Shown here: piece by piece, positions 9,138-18,155 of the stretch
How positions within the stretch are numbered: position 1 is the stretch's first letter
Layout of the letters: every line of letters begins with the position of its first letter
From: Sphingobacterium sp. PCS056
GTDB taxonomy: Bacteria; Bacteroidota; Bacteroidia; Sphingobacteriales; Sphingobacteriaceae
NCBI RefSeq assembly: GCF_023273895.1
Contig: NZ_CP096883.1
Location: 806,001-870,000, forward strand
Direction of reading: 5' to 3'
Length of the DNA: 64,000 nucleotides
Made by a program: the position numbers and the translations under genes
The notes under the pieces: generated by a model
The model's input: the letters and a program-made list of their open reading frames with translations, nothing else
Database searches by the model: none
What the model was told of the DNA's origin: nothing

Positions 9138-10175
9138 TTAAATGATCTCACTTTCAAATTGAGATAAGAATCGTACATCATTCTCAGAGAACAATCTCAA
9201 ATCTTTAATCTCATATTTCAAATTGGCCACACGCTCGATACCCATACCAAAGGCAAAACCTGAATATTTTTTACTATCGATACCACAGTTATCTAACACG
9301 TTAGGATCCACCATACCGCAACCCAATATTTCTACCCAACCCGAATACTTACACAACTGACAACCTGCACCTTTACAAATTGTACATGAAATATCCATCT
9401 CAGCAGAAGGTTCTGTAAAAGGGAAATAAGAAGGGCGGAAGCGCACTTGAGTTCCCTCTCCGTATAATTCTTGAACAAAGTGAAACAATGTTTGTTTCAA
9501 ATCAGCAAAAGAAACCTGCTCATCAACGTAAAGCCCCTCAACTTGGTGGAAGAAACAATGCGCACGAGAAGATATCGCTTCATTACGATACACACGACCC
9601 GGCATGATAGCACGGAAAGGTGGCTTGCCGGCCTCCATTAAACGAACCTGAACAGACGATGTATGTGTTCTTAAAGTAATATCATTGCCTTCTTGTTTCT
9701 TAATAAAGAACGTATCTTGCATATCACGAGCAGGATGTTCCGGCGGAAAATTCAAAGCCGAAAAATTATGCCAGTCATCCTCAATCTCAGGACCTTCCGA
9801 AACAATAAAGCCTAGTTTCTTAAAGATCTCAACAATCTCTTTGCGAACCAAAGAAAGCGGATGACGAGATCCCAATTTAAGACCCTGACCAGGCAAAGTA
9901 AGATCACCTTCACTTTTTTGAACCTGCGCTTTACTTGCTCCAAATTTTTCTTGAGCTTCTTGGTATGTTCGTTCAGCAAACTGTTTAAACTCATTCAATA
10001 CCATACCTAAAACACGTTTCTCTTCTACTGAAACCGTTTTAAATTCATCAAACAAATTTTTAACAATACCTTTTGAAACTAAAAATTTCAATCTGAAATT
10101 TTCTACATCAGCTGAAGAAGTTGGGACAAATTGCTTAATTTCCTCAGTATACTGCGTTATTTTATCTTGCAACAT
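9138..10175 (-). CDS. pheS: Phenylalanine-tRNA ligase alpha subunit
   Basis: 345 residues, the usual length. Class II aminoacyl-tRNA synthetase: N-terminal coiled coil (1-85), motif 2 region RVYRNEAISSRAHCFFHQVEG, motif 3 GFAFGMGIERVANLKY. A small cysteine cluster CTICKGAGCQLC near residue 263 resembles the zinc-binding insertion seen in many bacterial PheS. Charges tRNA-Phe together with PheT, which is not in this window. Single gene. Confidence 0.97.
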   Translation of the reverse strand: MLQDKITQYTEEIKQFVPTSSADVENFRLKFLVSKGIVKNLFDEFKTVSVEEKRVLGMVLNEFKQFAERTYQEAQEKFGASKAQVQKSEGDLTLPGQGLKLGSRHPLSLVRKEIVEIFKKLGFIVSEGPEIEDDWHNFSALNFPPEHPARDMQDTFFIKKQEGNDITLRTHTSSVQVRLMEAGKPPFRAIMPGRVYRNEAISSRAHCFFHQVEGLYVDEQVSFADLKQTLFHFVQELYGEGTQVRFRPSYFPFTEPSAEMDISCTICKGAGCQLCKYSGWVEILGCGMVDPNVLDNCGIDSKKYSGFAFGMGIERVANLKYEIKDLRLFSENDVRFLSQFESEII

Positions 10176-10272
10176 AATTATTCAAAGATACACCAAAATA
10201 TTATAAAAGATAAACGGTTTTCATAAGAGAGCTTGAAATTTATTCACTCAGCTCAAAAAATAATCATAAAAA

Positions 10273-10300
10273 AAGAGCATCACTTTTAGGTGATGCTCTT
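10273..10300 (-). terminator. Intrinsic terminator after ssb
   Basis: 11-base arms AAGAGCATCAC / GTGATGCTCTT with a 6-base loop, followed on the minus strand by seven Ts. Lies just past the ssb stop and before pheS. Confidence 0.85.
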
Positions 10301-10320
10301 GTTAAAAACAAATAATAACG

Positions 10321-10767
10321 TTAAAACGGTAGCGGATCACTATCGTTTTCATTTTCTGTAAAATCAACCTCAATTTCCTTATTTTCTATTTTTTCAGCAT
10401 GTGTTTGTGCTGGAGCAGCAGCAGTAGGCTCAAAATCTGATTTACGACCTAACAACGTGAAATTCTCCGCAACAATTTCTGTTGAGTAACGTCTTATGCC
10501 TTCTTTATCTTCATAGGAACGCGTCCTGAGTCGTCCCTCAATATATACCAATTTACCTTTTGTCAGATATTTTGCGGCTACATCCGCTAATCCGCGCCAT
10601 AGAACAACTGTATGCCACTCCGTTTGCTCTACTCTTTTTCCATCTCTATTAAAATTCTCTGATGTTGCTAATGGAAAACTCGCAACAGAGACATTATTAT
10701 CTAAATATCTAATTTCTGGATCTTTGCCTAAATGGCCTACTAGAATAACTTTGTTGACTCCTGACAT
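10321..10767 (-). CDS. ssb: Single-stranded DNA-binding protein
   Basis: 148 residues. N-terminal OB fold ([46 protein letters not shown]), a disordered linker rich in Ala and Glu, and the acidic tip DSDPLPF that recruits replication and repair proteins. It follows mutY by 18 bases, consistent with a mutY-ssb unit, and has a terminator directly after it. Confidence 0.97.
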   Translation of the reverse strand: MSGVNKVILVGHLGKDPEIRYLDNNVSVASFPLATSENFNRDGKRVEQTEWHTVVLWRGLADVAAKYLTKGKLVYIEGRLRTRSYEDKEGIRRYSTEIVAENFTLLGRKSDFEPTAAAPAQTHAEKIENKEIEVDFTENENDSDPLPF

Positions 10768-10785
10768 AATATTAAAGTTGTTTGG

Positions 10786-11835
10786 TTATAATTTAGCTGT
10801 TTCTAAAAAAGAAAAAATGAGCTTATGTTTAGCTAATTTATCCAAATCTTTTAATAAAACATAATTCCAATTTATTTTTTTTTGTTCCAAACCCCTAGGA
10901 TCTAATAACCTATAGAAAGTCGCATATATATGCTGATGGCTCAAAATATGTTTTTTATTCGTCTGCAATAAAGTGAGCGCAGCGTCGGCTCCAAATACAT
11001 CCAAAAACTCTTGATGGTCCACGATAGCCATTCCTTCCAGAGGCTCGCTTGTTTCAATCATAGGAAACTCATATAAATTTTCCCAAACATCTGAAGCCCC
11101 CCTCTTAGACATCAAAATCTCCTCATCCTTTTGAATGATGAAGTAATGAAAATAGCGATTCCTACTTTTCTTGGCTTTTATTTTCACCGGTAGATCTGCC
11201 ACAACATCATGCACTCTGGCATAGCAGTCCAATTGAAGTTCACATTGTTGGCACAGAGGCGATTTTGGCTTACAATGTAACGCCCCAAAATCCATAATGG
11301 CCTGATTATACAAAGCAGGATAAGTTAAGTCTAAATTTTCTTTAGCCAATTGGCTAAAAATCTTTTTACCTGCAGGAGTATTGATAGGTGTATCAATACC
11401 GAAATATCGCGCCAGAACACGAAAAACATTACCATCTAAAACCGCTTGAGGCTCATCATTAGAAAAAGAAGAAATTGCTGCCGCAGTATATTCCCCAACT
11501 CCAGGTAGCTTAATCAACTCATCATATGAATTAGGGAATATCCCCTGATATTCATCACGTACTATTCCCGCAGCCTTATACATGTTTCTTCCACGAGAAT
11601 AGTATCCCAAGCCTTGCCATAAGTACAAAATATCATCTTCCGAAGCATTCGCAAAAGACAATACATCAGGATAGCGCTCCGCAAACCGCAGGTAGTACGG
11701 CATCCCCTGCTCTACCCGAGTTTGTTGTAAAATAATTTCCGACAGCCAGATTTTATAAGGATCTCGTGTATTTCGCCATGGCAAATCACGTTGATGTTCG
11801 TGATACCACTCGATTATTTTCTTCGCAAATGACAT
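10786..11835 (-). CDS. mutY: MutY A/G-specific adenine DNA glycosylase
   Basis: 349 residues. Removes adenine mispaired with 8-oxoguanine or guanine. Helix-hairpin-helix LIKLPGVGEYTAAAISSF with the catalytic Asp region following, catalytic Glu in SEIILQQTRVEQ, and a 4Fe-4S loop C-x6-C-x2-C-x5-C (CKPKSPLCQQCELQLDC). The C-terminal third is the NUDIX-like domain that reads 8-oxoG. In an operon with ssb. Confidence 0.96.
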   Translation of the reverse strand: MSFAKKIIEWYHEHQRDLPWRNTRDPYKIWLSEIILQQTRVEQGMPYYLRFAERYPDVLSFANASEDDILYLWQGLGYYSRGRNMYKAAGIVRDEYQGIFPNSYDELIKLPGVGEYTAAAISSFSNDEPQAVLDGNVFRVLARYFGIDTPINTPAGKKIFSQLAKENLDLTYPALYNQAIMDFGALHCKPKSPLCQQCELQLDCYARVHDVVADLPVKIKAKKSRNRYFHYFIIQKDEEILMSKRGASDVWENLYEFPMIETSEPLEGMAIVDHQEFLDVFGADAALTLLQTNKKHILSHQHIYATFYRLLDPRGLEQKKINWNYVLLKDLDKLAKHKLIFSFLETAKL

Positions 11836-11885
11836 CCTACAAAAATGCGCTTTTTTAACGCATCTATCAAATTATTGCCTCGCAA

Positions 11886-13400
11886 TTATTTACCCATCTC
11901 CCGATCCAGGATCAGTTTCAATTCAGCAACTTTTTCAGGATTTCGATCAGCAATATTTGTCCTTTCACCCTTGTCAACATTCAGGTCATATAATTGATCC
12001 ACATCATCATTCCCAAGTTCAATATTCACAAGGTTATTTTTTTTCGCTCCTTTACTCGCTTTGATAAATTTATAATGACCCTTCAAAACACTTAATGCGC
12101 CCGCAGATTTGATCAAATAAGCTCGACCAACCTGATCACTCCCGATCAAACTCTTCCAGTGATTTTCACTATCGATAGCCTCTCCCCGAGCATACTTGAC
12201 ATTCAAAAAAGAAGCAAAACTACTCAATAAATCCACTTGACAAATAAGGGCATCAGACGTAATACCCTTCTTGATAATTTTTGGCCATGTAATGATAAAT
12301 GGCACACGAGTTCCAGCCTCAAACGCCGAATATTTCCCCCCACTATAAGGGCCAAATGGATTATGTCCATTCAGTTGTGCAACCGCACCATCCTCATAGC
12401 CATCATCTAACACCGGACCATTATCACTTGAAAAAATAATAATAGTATTTTCATAAACATGGTTGTCTTTTAGCGTTTTGACCAATTGTCCAACCGTATA
12501 ATCAAGTTGCAGAATCGCATCCCCCCGATATCCCAGTCCACTTTTACCTTTAAACATGGTAGCAGGCATACGCGGCACATGAGGTTCAGTAGCATTATAC
12601 GTTAAAAAAAAAGGTTGTTGATAATGATCTTGAATAAAACGAATTGCTTTATCTGCAAAAGTCAACGTAAGCTCTTCATCCACCCATTTTGCCTCTTTTC
12701 CTCCCGACATCCATCCAATTCTACCAATACCATTCACAATAGTATGATCATGACCATGATTCAATGAATTTTTCATTTTCAACAATTCAGGATGCTCCTT
12801 GCCTGTAGGTTCATCACCCACCTTTTGATGATAAGAAACCACAATCGGATCATTTTTGTCTACACCAAGTACACGATGATTTTCCAAAAATACAGTTGGC
12901 ACACGGTCTGCGGTCGCGGGGAAAATAAAAGAATAATCATAGCCGACTTCCAAAGGTCCTGGTTTTATAGTACCATTCCAATCCTTATCCACCTCATCTC
13001 CCAGGCCCAAATGCCATTTTCCTATCACAGCAGTTTGATAACCCGCCTTTTTAAAGACCTTGGGCAAAGTAATCCGATCTTGAGGAATGATCAATTTGGC
13101 ATCGCCAGGCAGAATACCAGTTCCGGACTGACGAAATGGATAGTTGCCCGTCATTAAGGAATATCGAGACGGCGTACAAGTCGCAGCAGTCGCATGCCCA
13201 TTTGTAAACCGAATACCCTCAGCAGCCAAAGCATCCAAATGCGGTGTCTTGATTTTATCCGCACCATAACTACCGAGATCGCCATAACCCAGATCATCCA
13301 CATAGATCAACAGCACATTCGGTTTATCCTGTTGCCCCATGACCGCTGCAAAGGGACTAATTATGGCCAATAGACCAATTAACAAAGCTGTTTTTTTCAT
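11886..13400 (-). CDS. Secreted sulfatase (arylsulfatase family)
   Basis: 504 residues with a signal peptide (MKKTALLIGLLAIISPFAAV, cut near AVMG). Sulfatase fold with metal ligands DD in YVDDLGYGDLG, the formylglycine signature CTPSR near residue 74 (Cys type, needing oxidation by an FGE-like enzyme not in this window), GKWHLG, and SSDNGP. Hydrolyses sulfate esters in the periplasm or outside the cell; the substrate cannot be read from sequence. Not in a visible polysaccharide-utilisation locus and no anaerobic-type maturase adjoins it. Confidence 0.93.
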   Translation of the reverse strand: MKKTALLIGLLAIISPFAAVMGQQDKPNVLLIYVDDLGYGDLGSYGADKIKTPHLDALAAEGIRFTNGHATAATCTPSRYSLMTGNYPFRQSGTGILPGDAKLIIPQDRITLPKVFKKAGYQTAVIGKWHLGLGDEVDKDWNGTIKPGPLEVGYDYSFIFPATADRVPTVFLENHRVLGVDKNDPIVVSYHQKVGDEPTGKEHPELLKMKNSLNHGHDHTIVNGIGRIGWMSGGKEAKWVDEELTLTFADKAIRFIQDHYQQPFFLTYNATEPHVPRMPATMFKGKSGLGYRGDAILQLDYTVGQLVKTLKDNHVYENTIIIFSSDNGPVLDDGYEDGAVAQLNGHNPFGPYSGGKYSAFEAGTRVPFIITWPKIIKKGITSDALICQVDLLSSFASFLNVKYARGEAIDSENHWKSLIGSDQVGRAYLIKSAGALSVLKGHYKFIKASKGAKKNNLVNIELGNDDVDQLYDLNVDKGERTNIADRNPEKVAELKLILDREMGK

Positions 13401-13695
13401 GGGATATAAGAGGATTGGTTTGATTGAACCTCAAACTTAGATAAAATTCAGTTTGTATGCAATCATAATCTCATTCAATCTATTTGCTTATTATTTCTTC
13501 TATTGAGCAAAACAGTTCTCATAAATCATTCGTCAGTTTCGCTATTACTTTAATTTTTTACTACTATTTACCCGCTTATATCCCATTAATAGGTTAAAAA
13601 CGATCGTCGTAAACATCATAAACAAACAGACTCAAATTTAATAGTAGAAAAGAATATTAAAAAACATAATTTCGCAAGAAATTAGTTACTTAAAA

Positions 13696-15030
13696 ATGAA
13701 AATAAAAATCTTTAGAACGCTTATTCTTTTATTTGTTCTTGTCAGCAGCTCTTCTGCACAAGAGAAAATGTTCAAAATCCAGTTTGGTTTAAATATTGAC
13801 AGCACAACAGAAGCAGAGTCTGTCGCAGATATTTATCTGACTAAAGATTATTTAAGAATAGAAAACAAATTTATAGATACAAGTGTCCAAATCTCTGATT
13901 TTAAGAAGCAGATCGCATACATATTAGATTACAGCAATAAAAACTATTATGAGCAAGGACTTACGACAGAAGATGCCGTAATCTCTCCCGAAGATTTTCA
14001 AATTGAATTCATCACCAATGCCTCCAAATCAATCGCTGGATATGCCTGTAAAAAAGCAATTATTAAGATCCCGATTGGAACAGAAGACGAAAAACCATTT
14101 ATTGAAGTTTGGTATACCACAGCACTGCCAAAAATGTATTGGGGAGAATACACCTACTTAGAGAAAATACCAGGAGCAGCACTATCCATTTCAGCTTATG
14201 AAATGGAAATGAAAGCCATCCATGTGACAGCATCGGTGGTCAACCCTGCCCTATTTGAAGTTCCCCAAGATTTTGAACAAGTTGAGGAAGAAGCGTTCAC
14301 ATTTGAGACGACAGAGCTAGGAGAAAATAGGCAGTCTTATTACGATGAAGACACCGAACTTATTGGAGTAGCAGACACGATTGGCAATGCAATAACTCCT
14401 GCAAAATATAGTTTAATCAATTCCTTTATAGCAGGCTACGCAGTCGTAGCCGACGGAAGCAATCACTATGGACTTATCAACAATGACGGCAAAGAAATTA
14501 TTCCCTGTCAGTATGAACATTTAGCACGTACTGAAGATGGGCTATTCCTATTTTCAAAAAATGATCGATATGGCTACATGAATATCCATGCACAAGTAGT
14601 GATTCCCGCAACCTACACTTATGCACGGGAATTTGAAAACGGTCATGCTGTAGTCACTACAGACCAAGGATCTGGCGTCATTGACAGCAGTGGAAAGATT
14701 ATTATTCCAATCAAATTTGAACTCATCCACGAATTTTCAGCCAATACTGCTGTGATCTCAGAGCAAGATAAATACTATTTAATTGATCAACAAGGAAAGA
14801 AAATAAGCGAAGCATATGATTTCTTGTCCAATGGCGGAGAAAATTTATGGCTCACTATGCGATCAGAAAAATATGGATTTATAGATGCAAAAGGAAAGCA
14901 GGTCATCCCATCAAAATACATATATGCTGCCCCATTTGATGCAGGACTCTCCTTAGTTTCCGAAAATGGGGAAGATTTTTTCTATATCGATAGCAAAGGT
15001 AAGTTTGTCCAAAAAATGGACAGCGAGTAA
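13696..15030 (+). CDS. Secreted WG-repeat protein with GLPGLI/DUF4412-like N-terminus
   Basis: 444 residues with a signal peptide ending near SSSAQE. Residues about 25-195 resemble the GLPGLI/DUF4412-like periplasmic module (FKIQFGLNIDS, ADIYLTKDYLRIENK, KKAIIKIP, EVWYTTALPKMYWGEY, including the conserved trimming of a short Pro/Trp segment). From about residue 235 come at least five WG (KWG-type) repeats such as HYGLINNDGKEIIP, RYGYMNIHAQVVIP and KYGFIDAKGKQVIP. Neither part has a known activity. A terminator follows directly. Confidence 0.85.
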   Translation: MKIKIFRTLILLFVLVSSSSAQEKMFKIQFGLNIDSTTEAESVADIYLTKDYLRIENKFIDTSVQISDFKKQIAYILDYSNKNYYEQGLTTEDAVISPEDFQIEFITNASKSIAGYACKKAIIKIPIGTEDEKPFIEVWYTTALPKMYWGEYTYLEKIPGAALSISAYEMEMKAIHVTASVVNPALFEVPQDFEQVEEEAFTFETTELGENRQSYYDEDTELIGVADTIGNAITPAKYSLINSFIAGYAVVADGSNHYGLINNDGKEIIPCQYEHLARTEDGLFLFSKNDRYGYMNIHAQVVIPATYTYAREFENGHAVVTTDQGSGVIDSSGKIIIPIKFELIHEFSANTAVISEQDKYYLIDQQGKKISEAYDFLSNGGENLWLTMRSEKYGFIDAKGKQVIPSKYIYAAPFDAGLSLVSENGEDFFYIDSKGKFVQKMDSE

Positions 15031-15041
15031 AAATACTAAAG

Positions 15042-15066
15042 TGAGACATGAAGCTGTCTCATTTTT
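15042..15066 (+). terminator. Intrinsic terminator after the WG-repeat gene
   Basis: Arms TGAGACA / TGTCTCA around TGAAGC, then TTTTTG. Ends the transcript of the WG-repeat gene 12 bases after its stop. Confidence 0.75.
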
Positions 15067-15108
15067 GTTTTAGCAGAGGTTTCTGTTTATTTGTAGCAAA
15101 ATCACAAC

Positions 15109-15543
15109 ATGGAAAAATTGAGCTTTAAAATCGCAACATTACATCGAGGAAGATATATGTTGCTCATGATGCTGTTTGTGTTGATGCTTGTTTACATCGT
15201 ATCAAGACTCCCATTATCAGAAGTCGTGAAAACAATGGGCTCTTTATTTTCACTGCCCCTGGTCCTTTTCATCGCTGTAAAATGCTCCAAACAACATTCC
15301 ATTTGGACCATTTATAATGGTGAATTAATAATGGAAAACAGCAGTTCCAGTCAAACGATCGCATTGGACGACATTGACTATGTGCGCAATCTAAGAAGAT
15401 CAGGAGGCAATTTGATCATTATAAAATTAAAATCAGGCAGTCATATTAGAGCCTGGCGCAACAAGCTGTTTGAATCTGAAGATGATCTCAAAAGTTTCTG
15501 CCAAACGCTAAAAGACAATGAAATAGAATATTACGATATGTAG
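15109..15543 (+). CDS. Small membrane protein of unknown function
   Basis: 144 residues. Two hydrophobic helices (about 13-35 and 40-60) followed by a soluble C-terminal beta-rich part (WTIYNGELIMENSSSSQTIALDD, ending in a short helix) that recalls a PH-like domain used by many small bacterial membrane proteins. No catalytic motif. It stands alone between two terminators. Confidence 0.7.
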   Translation: MEKLSFKIATLHRGRYMLLMMLFVLMLVYIVSRLPLSEVVKTMGSLFSLPLVLFIAVKCSKQHSIWTIYNGELIMENSSSSQTIALDDIDYVRNLRRSGGNLIIIKLKSGSHIRAWRNKLFESEDDLKSFCQTLKDNEIEYYDM

Positions 15544-15552
15544 TCGCCAATT

Positions 15553-15598
15553 AAAAAAGAGAAATAGTGTAACTTGAGTTACACTATTTCTCTTTTTT
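15553..15598 (+). terminator. Terminator hairpin overlapping a palindromic operator
   Basis: Near-perfect arms of 16 bases (AGAGAAATAGTGTAAC / GTTACACTATTTCTCT) with loop TTGA, flanked by A and T runs, directly after the small membrane protein gene. The inner part is the palindrome GTAAC-TTGA-GTTAC discussed for the sulfur cassette, so this element probably serves both as terminator and as regulator site. Confidence 0.8.
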
Positions 15599-15612
15599 GT
15601 TGCTTTACTTTG
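15569..15612 (+). promoter_or_regulatory. Promoter of the sulfur cassette with GTAAC-N4-GTTAC operator
   Basis: The palindrome GTAAC-TTGA-GTTAC lies at 15569-15582 and a -7-like element TTACTTTG (consensus TAnnTTTG) at 15605-15612, 22 bases before the first yeeE start. No -33 TTG is present at the expected distance, as in activator-dependent promoters. The palindrome centre is 36.5 bases before the final G of the -7 element, near -42 relative to the predicted start: the class II position used by Crp/Fnr activators. Confidence 0.6.
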
Positions 15613-15633
15613 TATCACATTAGATAGATCATT

Positions 15634-16188
15634 ATGCTGGAAATAATTCAAAAACCCTGGCCCTGGTATATATCAGGTCCTTTAATTGCGCTTATCATGT
15701 TCCTATTGCTCAAGCAAGGTAAAGATTTTGGCATGTCCAATAACTTGAGAACGATGTGTTCAATTGCCGGAGCAGGCAAAACAAGTTCATTTTTCAGATT
15801 TGACTGGAAAGCACAAATTTGGAATTTATTAGTTGTATTAGGCACTATAATAGGCGGCTTTATAGCACGCTTCTATCTCAGTGATGGCGCTGCACCTGCT
15901 ATAAACCAAGATAGCATAGCAGACCTACAAGCATTAGGTATTATTGACAAACTTCATGGCTATATGCCCGACAGTCTCTTTCTATTTGATGGTACTCTTT
16001 TCCAATTCTTATTGCTAAGTATTGGCGGATTATTGATCGGATTTGGAACACGATATGCTGGAGGATGCTCTTCGGGACATGCCATATCTGGACTTAGTAA
16101 TTTCCAATTACCCTCATTAATTGCTGTGATCGGATTCTTTATCGGCGGGATCATCATGATTCATTTTATTTTCCCTCTCATCTTTTAA
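15634..16188 (+). CDS. YeeE/YedE-family sulfur-compound transporter, first half
   Basis: 184 residues, about four to five membrane helices. Carries the family signature RYAGGCSSGHAISGL with the conserved Cys known in YeeE proteins to pass thiosulfate through the membrane. Full-length YeeE has two such halves in one chain; here the halves are separate genes, this one and the next, which starts 8 bases later. First gene of the sulfur cassette. Confidence 0.9.
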   Translation: MLEIIQKPWPWYISGPLIALIMFLLLKQGKDFGMSNNLRTMCSIAGAGKTSSFFRFDWKAQIWNLLVVLGTIIGGFIARFYLSDGAAPAINQDSIADLQALGIIDKLHGYMPDSLFLFDGTLFQFLLLSIGGLLIGFGTRYAGGCSSGHAISGLSNFQLPSLIAVIGFFIGGIIMIHFIFPLIF

Positions 16189-16196
16189 ACATAGCT

Positions 16197-16610
16197 ATGA
16201 AACAGTTAAAATTTATATTAATCGGAATATTATTTGGCATCATCCTATACAAGTCGGAGGCAGCATCATGGTACCGCATATATGAAATGTTCCAGTTTAG
16301 ATCCTTTCACATGTATGGAATTATAGGAACTGCATTAACAACTGCCATCCTCATTGTTCAAGTCATAAAAAGGAAGAACATAAAAGATAATAATGACCTT
16401 CCAATCCAATTTATCGATAAAAAGAAAAGCATTACACGCTACCTACTTGGAGGTACCATCTTTGGATTAGGTTGGGCTTTGACAGGAGCTTGTCCCGGGC
16501 CTATGTTTTCGCTCCTAGGTGCTGGATATTGGACATTAGGGATTGTGCTTATCTTTGCTCTGATCGGAACATGGCTTTATGGCCTAATCCGTCATAAGTT
16601 ACCACATTAA
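16197..16610 (+). CDS. YeeE/YedE-family transporter, second half (DUF6691-like)
   Basis: 137 residues with about four membrane helices. Contains WALTGACPGPMFSLLGAG, the second-half Cys signature of YeeE/YedE transporters. Probably pairs with the preceding half to form a complete thiosulfate (or related reduced sulfur) importer. Nine bases separate it from the Crp/Fnr gene. Confidence 0.9.
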   Translation: MKQLKFILIGILFGIILYKSEAASWYRIYEMFQFRSFHMYGIIGTALTTAILIVQVIKRKNIKDNNDLPIQFIDKKKSITRYLLGGTIFGLGWALTGACPGPMFSLLGAGYWTLGIVLIFALIGTWLYGLIRHKLPH

Positions 16611-16619
16611 TATCAGCAT

Positions 16620-17243
16620 ATGACAACAGTTCAGCAAGCATTTTTAGGAAGTTTTGAAAAAGAATTGATTGCAGAGATTGAACAAGTCTCTGTCATTAAA
16701 CAGTTCAAAGCAGGAGAAATCATTATTGACATTGGTCAATACATTAAATTTATGCCCCTCCTCTTAGATGGAGTCATTAAAATCATTCGAGAAGATAAAA
16801 AGGAGGGCGAACTGTTGTTATATTTTTTAGAGAAAGGCGATACCTGTGCCCTATCTATAGCCTGCTGTGTAGGCTCAAAAAAAAGCGAAATCCGCGCCAT
16901 TGCCGATGTCGATACCACCGTCGCGATGATTCCCAATCAGTACCTCGATAGCTGGATGGGAACCTATAAAACTTGGCGCAATTTTATCCTAGAAAGCTAT
17001 TCCGATCGACTCAATGAGCTGTTAACTACAGTCGATAATATTGCCTTCTCACAGATGGACGTTCGCATCATGAACTATTTGAAAGAAAAGGCATCCATTA
17101 GCAAATCACAAAAGATAGAGATCACCCATCAGGTCATTGCCAATGACCTCAATACATCTCGTGTGGTCGTATCCCGAATTTTAAAATCACTAGAAAACCA
17201 AGGAAAAATCCTTTTAAATAGAAATAACATCAATCTAATTTAA
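16620..17243 (+). CDS. Crp/Fnr-family regulator of the sulfur cassette
   Basis: 207 residues: N-terminal cyclic-nucleotide-binding-like beta barrel (about 10-120), dimer helix, C-terminal winged helix with recognition segment NTSRVVVSRILKSLENQG. It lacks the four-cysteine Fe-S set of Fnr but has a cluster CALSIACC near residue 79-86 in the barrel, which could sense sulfane sulfur or redox state. The gene is enclosed by transport and sulfur-metabolism genes, and both cassette promoters share a palindrome with Crp/Fnr spacing. Sensor role is inference. Confidence 0.9.
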   Translation: MTTVQQAFLGSFEKELIAEIEQVSVIKQFKAGEIIIDIGQYIKFMPLLLDGVIKIIREDKKEGELLLYFLEKGDTCALSIACCVGSKKSEIRAIADVDTTVAMIPNQYLDSWMGTYKTWRNFILESYSDRLNELLTTVDNIAFSQMDVRIMNYLKEKASISKSQKIEITHQVIANDLNTSRVVVSRILKSLENQGKILLNRNNINLI

Positions 17244-17268
17244 TTGTCATTTCAATGCTTAAAATATC

Positions 17269-17316
17269 GAAGGTAACCTATGTTACCTTTCATCCTTTTT
17301 TAAGACGTTACCTTTG
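17269..17316 (+). promoter_or_regulatory. Promoter of the TauE-MBL unit with the same palindrome
   Basis: GTAAC-CTAT-GTTAC at 17273-17286, within 8-base perfect arms AAGGTAAC / GTTACCTT, and an exact -7 element TACCTTTG at 17309-17316, 18 bases before the TauE ATG. Palindrome centre to the last G of the -7 element is 36.5 bases, identical to the spacing at the first cassette promoter. The -7 element also repeats the GTTACCTTT half of the operator. Confidence 0.65.
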
Positions 17317-17334
17317 ATAAACAAACAATTAATC

Positions 17335-18144
17335 ATGGAGTTATCACTTATTTTTGGATATATTTTAGCAATTGCAGTAGGCCTCTCAATGGGTATTATG
17401 GGAAGTGGTGGCAGTATATTAACACTACCTATATTTGTCTATCTATTTCATCTGGCACCAGCACAAGCATTAGACTATTCTTTATTTACGATTAGTACAA
17501 TATCGATCATTGGATCAATTTCTCACTTACAAAAAAAAGAGATCGATCTCAAAATGAGTTTATTTTTTATTCTACCATCATTCATATCTGTTTATATGAC
17601 CAAGCAATACATCCTTCCTCGTATTCCTGATCATTTTCAAATTTATGAGATGATGATTCATAAAGATCAGATCATCATGACCCTGTTCGCGATCATCATG
17701 ATTGCATCAGCATTAGCGATGATCAAAAAACGCGATGATCGACATCAAATTAAAACCTCCAGAAATAACACCGCGTTGATGATATCCATTGGTTTTTTGA
17801 TTGGTATATTAACAGGATTAGTAGGTGCAGGTGGAGGTTTTATCATTGTTCCAGCTCTTATACTTTTGTTAGGCAATACCATTAAACAAGCCACCGCAGC
17901 CTCTCTATTTATTATTGCCATCAATACAGCCTTTGGTCTGTTGAGCAATTTCAAACAGCTGAATCAAATCAATTGGACAATATTAATTATCTTTACAGGA
18001 ATCACACTAATAGGATTGATGATTGGAATCCAATTAAAAACAAAATTAAAATCCGAAAAATTAAAAGTAGGATTTGGATATTTTCTTGGAGCAATAGGTT
18101 TAATCATAGCCAGTATAGAAATCAATCAATTTATAAATTTATAA
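17335..18144 (+). CDS. TauE/SafE-family sulfite exporter
   Basis: 269 residues from the ATG at 17335 (MELSLIFGYILA); an upstream in-frame TTG overlaps the predicted -7 element and is rejected. Eight or so membrane helices in two repeats, each opening with a Gly-rich motif (MGIMGSGGSIL; TGLVGAGGGFIIVPAL), the hallmark of TauE/SafE exporters of sulfite and organosulfonates. Twelve bases separate it from the MBL-rhodanese gene, so exported sulfite may be the product of that enzyme. Confidence 0.92.
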   Translation: MELSLIFGYILAIAVGLSMGIMGSGGSILTLPIFVYLFHLAPAQALDYSLFTISTISIIGSISHLQKKEIDLKMSLFFILPSFISVYMTKQYILPRIPDHFQIYEMMIHKDQIIMTLFAIIMIASALAMIKKRDDRHQIKTSRNNTALMISIGFLIGILTGLVGAGGGFIIVPALILLLGNTIKQATAASLFIIAINTAFGLLSNFKQLNQINWTILIIFTGITLIGLMIGIQLKTKLKSEKLKVGFGYFLGAIGLIIASIEINQFINL

Positions 18145-18155
18145 AGGAATAAATT

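Noticed and set aside
11886..13400. Sulfatase as part of the sulfur cassette
   Set aside because: Opposite strand, separate by 2 kb and unrelated genes; secreted sulfate-ester hydrolase rather than reduced-sulfur metabolism.
17314..17334. TTG start for the TauE gene
   Set aside because: It lies inside the -7 element TACCTTTG; the ATG at 17335 gives the normal N-terminus.
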